45,186 bases of DNA from Bacteroidota bacterium (GCA_030017895.1 JASEGV010000018.1:1-45186), one strand, 5' to 3'. Positions 25,412 to 34,701 are shown, numbered from the stretch's first letter. The notes: generated by a model from the letters alone, not told the origin. Numbers and translations are program-made.

Positions 25412-26704
25412 TTGAATTATTTGTTACCAATTTCGTTTTTTATTATGATTTCAGGGATAATGGCTGCTTGCGAAACAGCTTTCCTTAATTCCCCTAAAAG
25501 TGTTATCAAAGATTTAGTAGATAACGGGAGTAAAGCGGCAAAAATAATTCAAAATTTCCAAAAAAATCCTGAAAGTATAATCGCAACGGCGAATGTTACT
25601 TTCATAGTAAGTTTAAGCATCGCAGCGTTTTTAGCAGGACTGTTTGCTTTAGATGAAATTGCTCCCTACTTAAAATCGCTGGAAGTTTATTTTCTGAGTG
25701 AACATAGCGGCGCTTTCTCCCTTTTAATTATAATACCGTTGTTTGCATTTGTAGCAATTCTTGCGGGTGAATTAATTCCCAAATCCATAGCTTTAAAATT
25801 TCCGGCACAGTTAGCGTTGTTCTTTGCATTTCCATTTTTTTGGATTTCAATTGCCAGCAAACCGATGATTGTTCTTTTACAAACCATCAGTAATTTAATT
25901 TTGAAACCTTTTAAAGATCAAACCAATTTTTCTGAATCGAGGGTATCTGAAGAAGAGGTAAAAATTTTATTGGAAGAAGGAAGAAAAACCGGAGCAATTG
26001 ATAAAACAGAGCAGGAACTGATAACAAGTATCTTCGAGTTCACAGATACTACTGCGAAAGAAGTTATGGTACCGAGGACAGATATAATAGCAGTCGAAAT
26101 AAATACACCGCGCGAAAAACTTGTAAATATTGTACTCGAGGAGGGTTACTCGCGTATTCCGATATATTCCGGGTCCATTGATAATATAATCGGCATTGTA
26201 TATACAAAAGATCTAATAAGCCTTTTAGAGCATCGGGATATAATTGTATTGCACGATATCATTCGTACTGCTTATTTTGTACCAGAAACTAAAAAAATAA
26301 GTGTGTTGCTGCGTGAATTACAAAAACAAAAAATTCACATGGCAATTGTCATAGATGAATACGGTGGAACAGAGGGCATCATTACGTTGGAGGATATTCT
26401 GGAAGAAATAGTTGGCGAAATACACGACGAATACGATGAAGAATTAAAAGAAGTTGAAATATCAACCGATGGTTCGTCATTAGTGAATGCCCGAATTAAT
26501 ATACAAGATTTCAATGAAAAATTCGGGACAGAAATTTCTGAAGATGTTGAGTATGATACTTTGAGCGGATTTTTATATAAGATCACCGGTAGAATTCCAG
26601 AAATGAATGACGAGGTTCAATATCAGAATTTGAATTTCAAGATAATTAAGAAAAGTCAACGACGCATAAGGCAAGTTAAGGTTACGAAAACAAAATATGA
26701 GTAA
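25412..26704 (+). CDS. CNNM/CorC (HlyC/CorC) family transporter-like protein
   Basis: 430 residues: a CNNM/DUF21 transmembrane domain (about 1-190, four hydrophobic stretches and GELIPKSIALKFP), a CBS pair (about 205-330; REVMVPRTDI-like KEVMVPRTDIIAVE, MAIVIDEYGGTEGIITLEDI) and a C-terminal CorC_HlyC domain (about 345-428). Members are linked to Mg2+/Co2+ efflux or, in Bacteroidota, to gliding-associated GldE. The start is TTG 25412. It overlaps the first glycosyltransferase gene by 8 bp. Confidence 0.92.
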   Translation: MNYLLPISFFIMISGIMAACETAFLNSPKSVIKDLVDNGSKAAKIIQNFQKNPESIIATANVTFIVSLSIAAFLAGLFALDEIAPYLKSLEVYFLSEHSGAFSLLIIIPLFAFVAILAGELIPKSIALKFPAQLALFFAFPFFWISIASKPMIVLLQTISNLILKPFKDQTNFSESRVSEEEVKILLEEGRKTGAIDKTEQELITSIFEFTDTTAKEVMVPRTDIIAVEINTPREKLVNIVLEEGYSRIPIYSGSIDNIIGIVYTKDLISLLEHRDIIVLHDIIRTAYFVPETKKISVLLRELQKQKIHMAIVIDEYGGTEGIITLEDILEEIVGEIHDEYDEELKEVEISTDGSSLVNARINIQDFNEKFGTEISEDVEYDTLSGFLYKITGRIPEMNDEVQYQNLNFKIIKKSQRRIRQVKVTKTKYE

Positions 26705-27704
26705 TCCTTATGAATATGTTCTTTCTGTGGTCATTGTAAATTGGAATACGTGTGAAGATCTCGAAACGTGCTTAACTTCGTTAACAGATAGGTCGGGTTT
26801 TTTAAATTTAGAAATAATTGTTGTTGATAATGCTTCCGAAGATGACAGTGTTCAAATGGTGCGTTCAAAATTCCCGAACGCAATACTAATCGCGAATCAG
26901 GTAAATTTAGGATTTGCCGCAGCAGTAAATCAAGGGATTAATAATGCTCGCGGGAAATATTTATTGATTTTAAATGCCGACATAGTATCGAACTTTGAAT
27001 CAATCCAAGTTCTGATTAACACGCTTGAGTTTCGGAAAGATGTCGGTGCTGTTGCGCCGCGGCTCATAAATTTAGACGGATCTTTACAACGGGGATATTA
27101 CAGAAAATTACCGACACTTATGCAAATTTTGTTATTTTATACATCCTTATCTAAATTTACATTTAAACATCCGTACCTTGTAAAAAAATATTTGGAAGTA
27201 TATTTTGAAGAAAATGCCACTCAGTTTGAAGTTGAACAAAGTCCGGGTGGATGTATAATGATTCGTAGAGAAGTATTAGAGACGGTTGGCTTAATGGATG
27301 AAAGTTTCTTTCTTTTTTTCGAAGATGTTGATTGGTGCTACCGGATTCGCAAAGGTGGTTGGCGGTTACTTTGTTATAATGCTGTTTCGATGATTCATAA
27401 AGGGGGAAGCAGCTTTATGAGACTCGATAATTCAGTTTTTTATGGGAGATTTTTACTCAGTCTTAATCAATTTGTGGATAAACACTATACACTTTGGACT
27501 CGACTTATAACCAAGTTAATTACAATTTGTGATAGCTTTATTATTTTAATTATCAGAAAATTTCAAATAATAATAAAACCTAAAATTATTTACGGTAATC
27601 CTGGAAAAAGTTATCAAAAGCATAAATATTATATTAATATATTTATTGACTATTACTTTCCTCCAGTATTATCGAAGTTTGTTAAATTTATTCTTCCCAG
27701 ATAA
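26697..27704 (+). CDS. GT2 family glycosyltransferase (rhamnosyltransferase-like)
   Basis: 335 residues. The GT-A fold opens with VVIVNWNTCEDLETCL and VVDNASEDDSVQMV; the metal/nucleotide motif is LILNADIVS; ESFFLFFEDVDWCYRIRKGG is the acceptor-side signature of WbbL/RfbN-type transferases. A hydrophobic and basic C-terminal tail (about 255-335) suggests membrane association. It overlaps both the CorC gene (8 bp) and the flippase gene (1 bp, TAATG), opening the surface-glycan cluster. Donor and acceptor sugars cannot be named. Confidence 0.92.
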   Translation: MSNPYEYVLSVVIVNWNTCEDLETCLTSLTDRSGFLNLEIIVVDNASEDDSVQMVRSKFPNAILIANQVNLGFAAAVNQGINNARGKYLLILNADIVSNFESIQVLINTLEFRKDVGAVAPRLINLDGSLQRGYYRKLPTLMQILLFYTSLSKFTFKHPYLVKKYLEVYFEENATQFEVEQSPGGCIMIRREVLETVGLMDESFFLFFEDVDWCYRIRKGGWRLLCYNAVSMIHKGGSSFMRLDNSVFYGRFLLSLNQFVDKHYTLWTRLITKLITICDSFIILIIRKFQIIIKPKIIYGNPGKSYQKHKYYINIFIDYYFPPVLSKFVKFILPR

Positions 27705-29290
27705 TGTCAGATATTCAAATATCAAGTATTGTCCATCCGTTATCGAAGCGGATCATAAAAAATACGATATATAATTCTGTGGGAAATTGGATTGTTCTCC
27801 TTTTAAATTTTATTATTATTCCGTTTGTAATTTCTAAACTGGGGCTTGAAATATACGGTAGTGCTTGGGTGATTGGAATAATAATTATTTCGTCAGCAGG
27901 ACTTGTTGATTTCGGAATAGGGAGTTCAAGTGTAAAATATATCGCTGAATATAATGCTAAAAAACAGTTTGGTGAAATTAATTCACTTATAATTACAAGT
28001 ATTGCTTTTTACGCAGTTTTCGGATTAGTACTTTTAATTGTAATTATTTTATTTGGTAATAATATTTTAATGTTGATTGGTGTACCTCATCATTTAATTA
28101 GTGAGGCATATTACGTCTTTGTTATTGCTACCTCAATTTTGGTAATTCTTAATACTTTTTCACCTCTGACTTCAGTCTTGTCTGGCTTACAACGTATGGA
28201 TATTACTAATCTAATCATTGTAGCAACAGGTATTTTAAATATTACTCAAACAGTAATAGTTTTAAGTTTGGATTTTGGTGTGCGAGGATTAATTATCGGG
28301 AGTCTTTTTATTAATTTGATTTCCATTTCTTTGTTATCGTATTGGTCTTTTCGAATTTTGCCACAACTCAAACTCAGCATTTCAAATATTGAATGGGAAA
28401 AATTTAAACAAACTTGGCGTTTTGGAATAAATTTACAAATTAGCAGGATATCGCAAGTTGTAGTATTTCAGGTTGATAAGATTTTTGCACTAAGTTTTTT
28501 TGGTCCAGCTAATGCAGCATTTTATGAAATAGGGGTCAAAGTAACTTCATTAGCGAGAAGTATACCGCTTATGCTCACTTCTGCTTTGCTTCCTGTTGCG
28601 TCAGAAATAGATGCTAAAAAGGAGGATATAAAAATAAATTTATTATTCGAAAGGGGATCGAAATATCTCATCATTGTCGGTATGTTTTTTCTCGGTTTTA
28701 TTTTTTTAGAATCGAAACTTATCGTACAAACATGGATGGGAAAATCTTTAGATGAAACCGGTATTATGACAGCATCTATTATTATCAAAATTTTAGTCTT
28801 CGGTTATTTTATGAATACGCTAACTGCAATTGCGAGTACAATCGGTGCTGGTATTACCCGAACAGATCTCGAAGGCAATGTCGGTATATTAGCCCTTATA
28901 GTAAGCCCAATTTTAACATTCACATTTATTTATACTATCGGATATAATGGGATTGCACTATCAACAATGCTTATGCTTACAATCGGGGCATTTTACTATA
29001 TGAAACAGTTTTTCTCCGTAATTAAAAAAGATTTTCTTGCTTATATTAAAATGTTACTTAAACCTTTAATTAGTCTCCTGATTGCATCAAGCATTATTGT
29101 AATTGTACAATTATTTATCGTGCAACCAGAGGTTCAAACAAGGTTTGAAGGTTTGTTATATATTATTTTATATTTTCTTATTTTTCTGTTGTCATATATT
29201 ATAACTATTATATTCTTAGGTACTTTAGATGAATATGACAAATCAATTATTAGAGCGATTATAAACAAAGTAAAAAGTAAAAGAATATAG
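27704..29290 (+). CDS. Polysaccharide flippase (Wzx/MATE-like, MOP superfamily)
   Basis: 528 residues with about 14 predicted membrane segments. SKRIIKNTIYNSVGNWIVLL and PFVISKLGLEIYGSAWVIG are typical of the first two helices of O-antigen/teichoic acid-type flippases, and FGPANAAFYEIGVKVTSLA lies at the start of the second half. It would move lipid-linked sugar units across the inner membrane, consistent with the flanking glycosyltransferases. No Wzy polymerase or Wzz is visible nearby. Confidence 0.9.
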   Translation: MSDIQISSIVHPLSKRIIKNTIYNSVGNWIVLLLNFIIIPFVISKLGLEIYGSAWVIGIIIISSAGLVDFGIGSSSVKYIAEYNAKKQFGEINSLIITSIAFYAVFGLVLLIVIILFGNNILMLIGVPHHLISEAYYVFVIATSILVILNTFSPLTSVLSGLQRMDITNLIIVATGILNITQTVIVLSLDFGVRGLIIGSLFINLISISLLSYWSFRILPQLKLSISNIEWEKFKQTWRFGINLQISRISQVVVFQVDKIFALSFFGPANAAFYEIGVKVTSLARSIPLMLTSALLPVASEIDAKKEDIKINLLFERGSKYLIIVGMFFLGFIFLESKLIVQTWMGKSLDETGIMTASIIIKILVFGYFMNTLTAIASTIGAGITRTDLEGNVGILALIVSPILTFTFIYTIGYNGIALSTMLMLTIGAFYYMKQFFSVIKKDFLAYIKMLLKPLISLLIASSIIVIVQLFIVQPEVQTRFEGLLYIILYFLIFLLSYIITIIFLGTLDEYDKSIIRAIINKVKSKRI

Positions 29291-29298
29291 CCCTTATT

Positions 29299-29976
29299 AT
29301 GATCGGTGAAGAGATTAAACAAAAACTATTTCGCAATACCCCGGATTACTATCTTAATGCATCGGAGGATTATTATTACCAAAAATTCATCGATTTATGT
29401 AAACAGTATTGTGGTAAGCGTGTTCTGGATTTTGGCTGCGCAACCGGTAATTATATGACTGCATTGCAAAAACTTGGTTATGATTGTGTGGGTGTTGATG
29501 CGAATCCTGCTTACATAGAAATTGCAGCAAAGAAAAACTTTGATGTATATCTTATCGACGACAAGTTACCTTTTCCTGATAAACATTTTGATTCAGCCAT
29601 TATGTTTGAAGTTCTTGAACATCTCCAAAATCCATTAGATGTTCTTAAAGAAATTAAACGTGTTGCACGAAAAAATATCATCCTCACTGTTCCCAATTGT
29701 GAAGGTTTTAATGAACTCAAAAACGGTGGCTTGGCTTTCGAACATTTTTTCGATCTTGACCATAAAAATTATTTTACCCCTGATTCATTACGCAACCTTC
29801 TGGATAATTTATTTAAACAATATGAAATTAAGATAATAGATCCTATTGTTCCTTATACACTTATGAAAAAATCTATATTACGATTTATCGTGCATGTATT
29901 ATATAAAATCAAATTAATTAAACCGAAATTTTATTTCAGAATTGTTGTAGTAATCGATTTGAAAAATCAAATATGA
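29299..29976 (+). CDS. Class I SAM-dependent methyltransferase
   Basis: 225 residues. The SAM motif I is RVLDFGCATGNY at 41-52, followed by CVGVDANPAYIEIA (motif II) and LPFPDKHFDSAIMFEVLEHL, the UbiE/Methyltransf_11 pattern. RVARKNIILTVPNCEGF fits sugar- or lipid-modifying methyltransferases found in glycan clusters. The target is unknown; O-methylation of a surface glycan is plausible from context. It lies 8 bp after the flippase gene and overlaps the next glycosyltransferase by 4 bp. Confidence 0.9.
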   Translation: MIGEEIKQKLFRNTPDYYLNASEDYYYQKFIDLCKQYCGKRVLDFGCATGNYMTALQKLGYDCVGVDANPAYIEIAAKKNFDVYLIDDKLPFPDKHFDSAIMFEVLEHLQNPLDVLKEIKRVARKNIILTVPNCEGFNELKNGGLAFEHFFDLDHKNYFTPDSLRNLLDNLFKQYEIKIIDPIVPYTLMKKSILRFIVHVLYKIKLIKPKFYFRIVVVIDLKNQI

Positions 29977-30947
29977 ACTCGGTGAATAATAGAATCAACA
30001 AATCAGCAATTGATGTTTCAATCATCGTAATAAATTATAACACATGCGATTTACTTCGAGATTGCCTCCAATCCGTCGTTCGGGTTTCAACTCCTAAAGA
30101 AATTATCGTGATAGATAATGCTTCAACTGATGGAAGCGTTCAAATGGTTAAAATCGAATTTCCCGAAGTTTTGCTTCATGTAAACAATAAGAATGAACGT
30201 TTTGCCAAACCGAATAATACGGCGATGAAAATTGCCAAGGGTCGATATTACTTTTTATTGAATAGCGACGCAACAATTTTCCCTGATACATTGGATGTAT
30301 TATTAAACTATATGGAAACTCACCCTGATGTAGGTATATGTGCACCGCAGCTCATTTATCCTGATGGGTCGATTCAACCCTCGTGTCGTGGCTTCATTAC
30401 TTTGTGGACTCACTTCTGCGATATGTTAGTTTTGGATCGCATTTTCCCGAAATCGAAAATATTTGCCAAAAGTGAGATGACATACTTCGACCATCGTTCG
30501 GATAAAGAAGTAGATCATGTTATGGCTGCGGCTATTCTTATCAAAAGGGAAGCAGTTGTGGGTGCGGGCATGTTTGATGAAAATTTATCGATTAATTATA
30601 ACGATTTAGATTTGTCGTATAGAATTAAGCAGAAGGGATGGAAAATAGTATTTTTTCCAGAAGCACAAGTAATTCATCACCATAGCAAAACAACGAAAAT
30701 GATGAACACGCAATTTGAATTATTTTTGGAATTATATTCTAATGTGTTTTATTATTTTAAAAAACATTATGGAAAATATTCTGTCGTATTATACAAACTG
30801 TTTATGATTATCGGGTTCTCATTAAGAACTGTTTTCTGGTTTTTCCGATCTATCGTCGATTCTTCTGAGAATACAAAATACCTGCTCAGATTTTCATGGA
30901 AATCGTTAGTTATTGCTTTTCCGATTTGGAGAATCGAAACTCTATGA
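29973..30947 (+). CDS. GT2 family glycosyltransferase
   Basis: 324 residues. DVSIIVINYNTCDLLRDCL, VIDNASTDGSVQMV and FLLNSDATIFPD mark the GT-A domain; GMFDENLSINYNDLDLSYRI is the acceptor-side motif, with YNDLDL in place of the common FEDxDL. The C-terminal segment (about 245-300) is hydrophobic. It starts at ATG 29973, overlapping the methyltransferase stop (ATGA), and overlaps the next glycosyltransferase by 4 bp. Confidence 0.92.
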   Translation: MNSVNNRINKSAIDVSIIVINYNTCDLLRDCLQSVVRVSTPKEIIVIDNASTDGSVQMVKIEFPEVLLHVNNKNERFAKPNNTAMKIAKGRYYFLLNSDATIFPDTLDVLLNYMETHPDVGICAPQLIYPDGSIQPSCRGFITLWTHFCDMLVLDRIFPKSKIFAKSEMTYFDHRSDKEVDHVMAAAILIKREAVVGAGMFDENLSINYNDLDLSYRIKQKGWKIVFFPEAQVIHHHSKTTKMMNTQFELFLELYSNVFYYFKKHYGKYSVVLYKLFMIIGFSLRTVFWFFRSIVDSSENTKYLLRFSWKSLVIAFPIWRIETL

Positions 30948-31771
30948 AAGTATCTATCATCATTGTAAATTACAATCGGCTCGATTTAACAAGGCAAGCA
31001 ATCGAATCTGTGCTGATGTACGCACCCGATTCTGAAATTATTTTAGTAGATAATAATTCGACTGAAACCGGGACAAAAGAATTGTCGGAAGATTTTCCAC
31101 AAATCAAGATGCTCAAACTTACACGAAATTATGGATTCGGTTTTGCCAATAATCGTGGAACCGAAATAGCAACAGGCGAGTATCTATTTTTTTTGAATAA
31201 CGATGCTTCTTTTATCGAAAATACACCTAAGATTCTTTCTATATTTTTAAATGATAACAAAAATGTCGGAGCAGTTGGTCCAAAACTTATATATCCGGAT
31301 AATAGATTTCAACTATCATTCGGTTGGGCACCATCCATCATCAACGAATGGCGGACTCGCAGATTGCAAAAGGGACTATCACATTCATACGAAAAGTATT
31401 CACGCATTATTAAAGCTAGGTATAATAAAATAGCAGAAGTTGATTGGGTGTCCGGTGCTGCATTAATGGTACGAAGAAGCATATTTGAAGAAGTAAAAGG
31501 TTTCGACGAAAAATATTTTATGTACTTTGAAGATTCCGATATATGTAAACGAATTAAAAATTTAGGATATAAAATTTGTTATTTTCCCGGGACCACAGTT
31601 GTTCATCAAGCAAATGCTACGGTTAAAGCAATTGAAACAATAAATTTTGAATATCGAAAAAGTCAATTATATTATTACAAAAAACATCTGTCGCTTATTT
31701 CCCGGATGTTATTACAACTTTATTTATTTATAAAAACCGGAAATATTATGTTTGAAGTAAATGAAAAATAA
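30944..31771 (+). CDS. GT2 family glycosyltransferase
   Basis: 275 residues from ATG 30944, chosen because it overlaps the upstream stop as ATGA and because family sequence begins at once (MKVSIIIVNYNRLDLTRQAI). An ATG 48 bp upstream would add 16 unrelated residues read inside the preceding gene. DNNSTETGTKEL, LFFLNNDASFIE and KYFMYFEDSDICKRIKNLGY are the GT-A and acceptor motifs. Its 3' end overlaps the heptosyltransferase gene by 11 bp. Confidence 0.92.
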   Translation: MKVSIIIVNYNRLDLTRQAIESVLMYAPDSEIILVDNNSTETGTKELSEDFPQIKMLKLTRNYGFGFANNRGTEIATGEYLFFLNNDASFIENTPKILSIFLNDNKNVGAVGPKLIYPDNRFQLSFGWAPSIINEWRTRRLQKGLSHSYEKYSRIIKARYNKIAEVDWVSGAALMVRRSIFEEVKGFDEKYFMYFEDSDICKRIKNLGYKICYFPGTTVVHQANATVKAIETINFEYRKSQLYYYKKHLSLISRMLLQLYLFIKTGNIMFEVNEK

Positions 31772-32873
31772 TGACCCCAAAAAAATATTAGTAATCAAAC
31801 TTTGTTGTATTGGCGACTTAGTATTTCTGCTTCCCGCTTTGCGAGATATCAAAAATACTTACCCCCAAGCAAAGCTAACATACTTATGTTCATCTTGGAT
31901 AAAAGAGTTAGTCGAGCAAGTAAGTTATGTCGACGACGTTATAGTTTACGATGCTCCATTCTTAAAGAAATCATTCATTAAAAAAATACAATCAACAATA
32001 AAACTCTTCTTTGAAATTCGATCAAAAAAAATCGACGTTGTATTTATATTTCACAGGAATGCTTTATTTTCTCTATTCTGTTGGCTAGCCGGTATCAAAC
32101 AACGATTAGGTTTCGAAAACAAATTATCGTTTTTATTAACTGATGAAGTAAATTTCGATTCAACTAAGTTTGAAGCAGAACGTTACCTCGATGTAATTGC
32201 AAAGTTTGGCATTAAATCGGCAGATGAGCCTGGTGAGTTCGAGCCTTCAGAATTAAATATAAAGTTGGTTAATGAAAAATTATTTAAATATTCATTAAAG
32301 GAGAACGATTCCTTGATTGGAATTATTCCAGGCGGAGGTGAAAATCCCGGAACATCTATGTCTATAAAGAGATGGTATCCTGAAAATTATTCTGATTTGT
32401 GTGGACAGATATTGGCAAATGGCGATTATAAAATTATACTCGTAGGCAGCACCAGCGATAAAGACTTGTGCGAAGGTATCAGAGGAAATGCAAAGTTTTA
32501 TAAAGATAGAATAATCAATTTAGCAGGTGAATTTTCATTAGGTGAATTACCCGCATTATTGAAAAGATGCAATTTAGTAATCGGGGTTGATACAGGACCT
32601 GCCCATATTGCCAATGCGGTAGGTGTGAAGACTTTATTTTTGTTTGGACCATCAGATCCTCGTTTGGTAGCACCGAAAAACAGTAAATCACTTTATATTT
32701 GGAAGCAGGTCGAATGCTGCCCTTGTTATACTCCGGATACGGTTATTCAAAAGAAAAACTTTGTTGGCAATATTTTCGTTTGTCGAACCGGTACACACGA
32801 ATGCATGAAAAACATCTTGGTTGATGAAGTGTATCTAAGTTTTAGATATCTTCAAGATAAAAATAATAACTGA
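31761..32873 (+). CDS. GT9 family (heptosyltransferase-type) glycosyltransferase
   Basis: 370 residues, GT-B fold. The N-terminal KILVIKLCCIGDLVFLLPAL and the C-terminal donor site VIGVDTGPAHIANAVGVKT, then LFLFGPSDPRLVAP, match the ADP-heptose transferases of LPS core synthesis. It adds a sugar to the lipid A core or a related glycolipid; the exact linkage is unknown. The TGA stop at 32871-32873 is supplied by the terminal repeat of the MITE-like element that follows; the pre-insertion sequence would have ended in TAA with the same protein. Confidence 0.9.
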   Translation: MKNNDPKKILVIKLCCIGDLVFLLPALRDIKNTYPQAKLTYLCSSWIKELVEQVSYVDDVIVYDAPFLKKSFIKKIQSTIKLFFEIRSKKIDVVFIFHRNALFSLFCWLAGIKQRLGFENKLSFLLTDEVNFDSTKFEAERYLDVIAKFGIKSADEPGEFEPSELNIKLVNEKLFKYSLKENDSLIGIIPGGGENPGTSMSIKRWYPENYSDLCGQILANGDYKIILVGSTSDKDLCEGIRGNAKFYKDRIINLAGEFSLGELPALLKRCNLVIGVDTGPAHIANAVGVKTLFLFGPSDPRLVAPKNSKSLYIWKQVECCPCYTPDTVIQKKNFVGNIFVCRTGTHECMKNILVDEVYLSFRYLQDKNNN

Positions 32874-32990
32874 AGTTACGCAGAATTGACTTTTTGTCAT
32901 GTTGAGCGAAGCGAAACATCTAAAAATAGCCTGAATTTGAGGTTTCAGATTCTTCACTTCGTTCAGAATGACTCTTTTGCGTAACTTCAG
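32870..32990. mobile_element. 121-bp MITE-like palindromic element
   Basis: Perfect 12-bp terminal inverted repeats, CTGAAGTTACGC (32870-32881) and GCGTAACTTCAG (32979-32990), enclose two imperfect 26-bp inverted arms at 32896-32921 and 32947-32972 (GTCATGTTGAGCGAAGCGAA... against ...TTCGTTCAGAATGAC). A 7-bp direct repeat ATAATAA lies immediately outside each end (32863-32869 and 32991-32997), fitting a target-site duplication. No coding capacity. The GTCATxxTGAGCGAAGCGAA core is a repeat type I recall as common in Bacteroidota-like genomes. The AT-rich duplication could be partly chance. Confidence 0.75.
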
Positions 32991-33027
32991 ATAATAATTA
33001 AAATTCTTTGTATATTTCGGCATTAAT

Positions 33028-33768
33028 ATGCGTAATTCGAAAGCCATAATATTATTCACACAAAATGTAAGGTTATCCCGCGGCAATCCAAAAGTACCTT
33101 ACACTGCGATCTCCTGGGAAGACATCGATTTGCTTTTTTCAGCAATGCTCGGCGATCTTTTGGAAATACTGACCCAATTGCCCCTAGTGAATGTATTTCT
33201 TGTTACTAGTAAAACTGAACTTCAAGACGATTTTCTTTTTGCCTTTCATAACAGGGTAAACTTGCTCTATACAACCGAGAAAAATTATAATCGGCGTGTG
33301 GCTTTCGCAATCGCAACTGTTTTTAATGAAGGATACAACAAAGTAATCGCTTATTTCGACAATTATCCTTTGTTCAAAGACAATTTCGTCAATCGGGTAT
33401 TCTCTCAGCTAAATTACGAAGACGATTGCATAGTATGTTCAGCGACTGATAAAGGAAATTGCAACTTGATAGCTATGAAGAATAATTATTCTAGTTGGTT
33501 CGATGGCGTAACTGATGAACAATTTATTAACATGGATCATCTGATTAAAAAAGCATGCGAAAATAAACTTGTTATCTTCAATACTCATAATCTTCCGACT
33601 ATCGTCAATGGTTATGATTTACAAAATTTAAAAAATGATATACAAGCACAGATGACTTTCGGAATAGACTACCCCAAAAAAACACATCAAATGTTTAACT
33701 ATCTTGATAAAAAATTAAAAAATCGGAAACCTAAAGATGAAGCTTGGGATCTTCGGCGGTACATTTAA
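33028..33768 (+). CDS. DUF2064/CofC-like nucleotidyl- or glycosyltransferase (divergent)
   Basis: 246 residues. The order of elements resembles TIGR04282/DUF2064 GT-A-like proteins: an N-terminal IILFTQNVRLSRGNPKV, a central KVIAYFDNYPLF where the family has a G(S/T)DCP motif, DDCIVCSATDKGNCNLIAMK where it has a DGGYxLIG motif, and LPTIVNGYDLQNLKND resembling the end xxDVDTxxDL. The key DCP is replaced by DNYP, so activity is uncertain. It overlaps nadD by 32 bp, more than neighbours do. Function not assigned. Confidence 0.6.
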   Translation: MRNSKAIILFTQNVRLSRGNPKVPYTAISWEDIDLLFSAMLGDLLEILTQLPLVNVFLVTSKTELQDDFLFAFHNRVNLLYTTEKNYNRRVAFAIATVFNEGYNKVIAYFDNYPLFKDNFVNRVFSQLNYEDDCIVCSATDKGNCNLIAMKNNYSSWFDGVTDEQFINMDHLIKKACENKLVIFNTHNLPTIVNGYDLQNLKNDIQAQMTFGIDYPKKTHQMFNYLDKKLKNRKPKDEAWDLRRYI

Positions 33769-34315
33769 TCCGCCGCATTTAGGACATTTAATCGTTGCTG
33801 AAAGTGTACGAGAACAGTTAAAATTAGACCGGCTGTTTTTTGTACCATCATATTCGCCACCTCACAAATTTAATTTACAAATTGCCCTGCCAAGGCAACG
33901 GTTCGAGATGGTTGAACTTTCTCTAAATAATAATAAATATTTTTCAGTCTCCGATATTGAAATAAAACGAGAAGGGAAATCATATTCCATTGATACTATT
34001 CATTCAATGAGCTTATCCTTTCCACGATCACAAATATATTTTATAATCGGGATGGATAATTTAATTGATTTTCCACAGTGGAAATTACCCAACGAAATTA
34101 TCTCGAAAGTAGAACTAATAGTGATGAATAGGCCCGGCTACGATCGTGAAGTTAAAAACGAATTTAGCCGTTATGCTAATTTTATTAAAGTTCCGAATTT
34201 AGATATATCATCAAGCGATATTCGCCGGCGTGTTAAAATGGAACGTTCGATTCGATATCTCGTCAACGAAGAAGTCGAAAAATATATTATCAGGAAAGGC
34301 TTGTACAAGCTATAG
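33737..34315 (+). CDS. nadD: Nicotinate-nucleotide adenylyltransferase
   Basis: 192 residues. MKLGIFGGTFNPPHLGHLIV (1-20) holds the HxGH motif, FVPSYSPPHK contacts the mononucleotide, and the ISSSDIRRRV motif lies near the C-terminus. It makes deamido-NAD from nicotinate mononucleotide and ATP. The start at 33737 is fixed by the family N-terminus, giving a 32-bp overlap with the upstream gene. The receiver gene begins 2 bp after its stop. Confidence 0.95.
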   Translation: MKLGIFGGTFNPPHLGHLIVAESVREQLKLDRLFFVPSYSPPHKFNLQIALPRQRFEMVELSLNNNKYFSVSDIEIKREGKSYSIDTIHSMSLSFPRSQIYFIIGMDNLIDFPQWKLPNEIISKVELIVMNRPGYDREVKNEFSRYANFIKVPNLDISSSDIRRRVKMERSIRYLVNEEVEKYIIRKGLYKL

Positions 34316-34317
34316 TT

Positions 34318-34701
34318 ATGGAAACAGGAAAAAATGAATGGATTTTAATCGTTGAGGATGACCAGGAAATTTCCTCGCTCCTCGAAGCAATTCTATGCGG
34401 TGTTGGATACAAGATCGTCGTTGCAAACGATGGTGAGGAAGCCGAAAATCTATATAGATCGCACCAACCACCGTTTAATCTTGTGCTAAGCGATTTAGGA
34501 CTTCCGAAGCTTGGGGGAGTTGAGTTGTTTGAAAAACTAATTGTTTACGATCCGAAAATTAAATTTATTGCTTCAAGCGGATATAGTGATTCAGTTTTTG
34601 CCGGCGAATTGAAATCTAAAGGCGTTAAAGAGTTTATTGCAAAACCGTATCTGCCTGAAAATCTTTTCCATACAATCCGCAGAATCTTAGATACCGATTA
34701 A
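34318..34701 (+). CDS. Stand-alone response regulator receiver (CheY-like)
   Basis: 127 residues, a single receiver domain with no output domain. The acidic pair is Asp14-Asp15 (IVEDDQEIS), the phospho-acceptor Asp59 (LVLSDLGLPKLGG), the switch Ser86 (FIASSGYSD) and Lys109 (FIAKPY). The LPKLGG and YLPENL pattern resembles receivers attached to hybrid sensor kinases. No kinase is nearby, so partners are unknown. It sits between nadD (2 bp) and the GH57 gene (5 bp). Confidence 0.9.
   Translation: METGKNEWILIVEDDQEISSLLEAILCGVGYKIVVANDGEEAENLYRSHQPPFNLVLSDLGLPKLGGVELFEKLIVYDPKIKFIASSGYSDSVFAGELKSKGVKEFIAKPYLPENLFHTIRRILDTD

Noticed and set aside
30896-30943. Upstream ATG for the third GT2
   Set aside because: It adds 16 residues unlike the family; ATG 30944 forms an ATGA overlap and begins directly with the GT2 N-terminus.
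33001-33027. TATATT at about 33010 as promoter for the DUF2064-like gene
   Set aside because: No -35-like hexamer at 16-18 bp; the upstream space is occupied by the MITE end.
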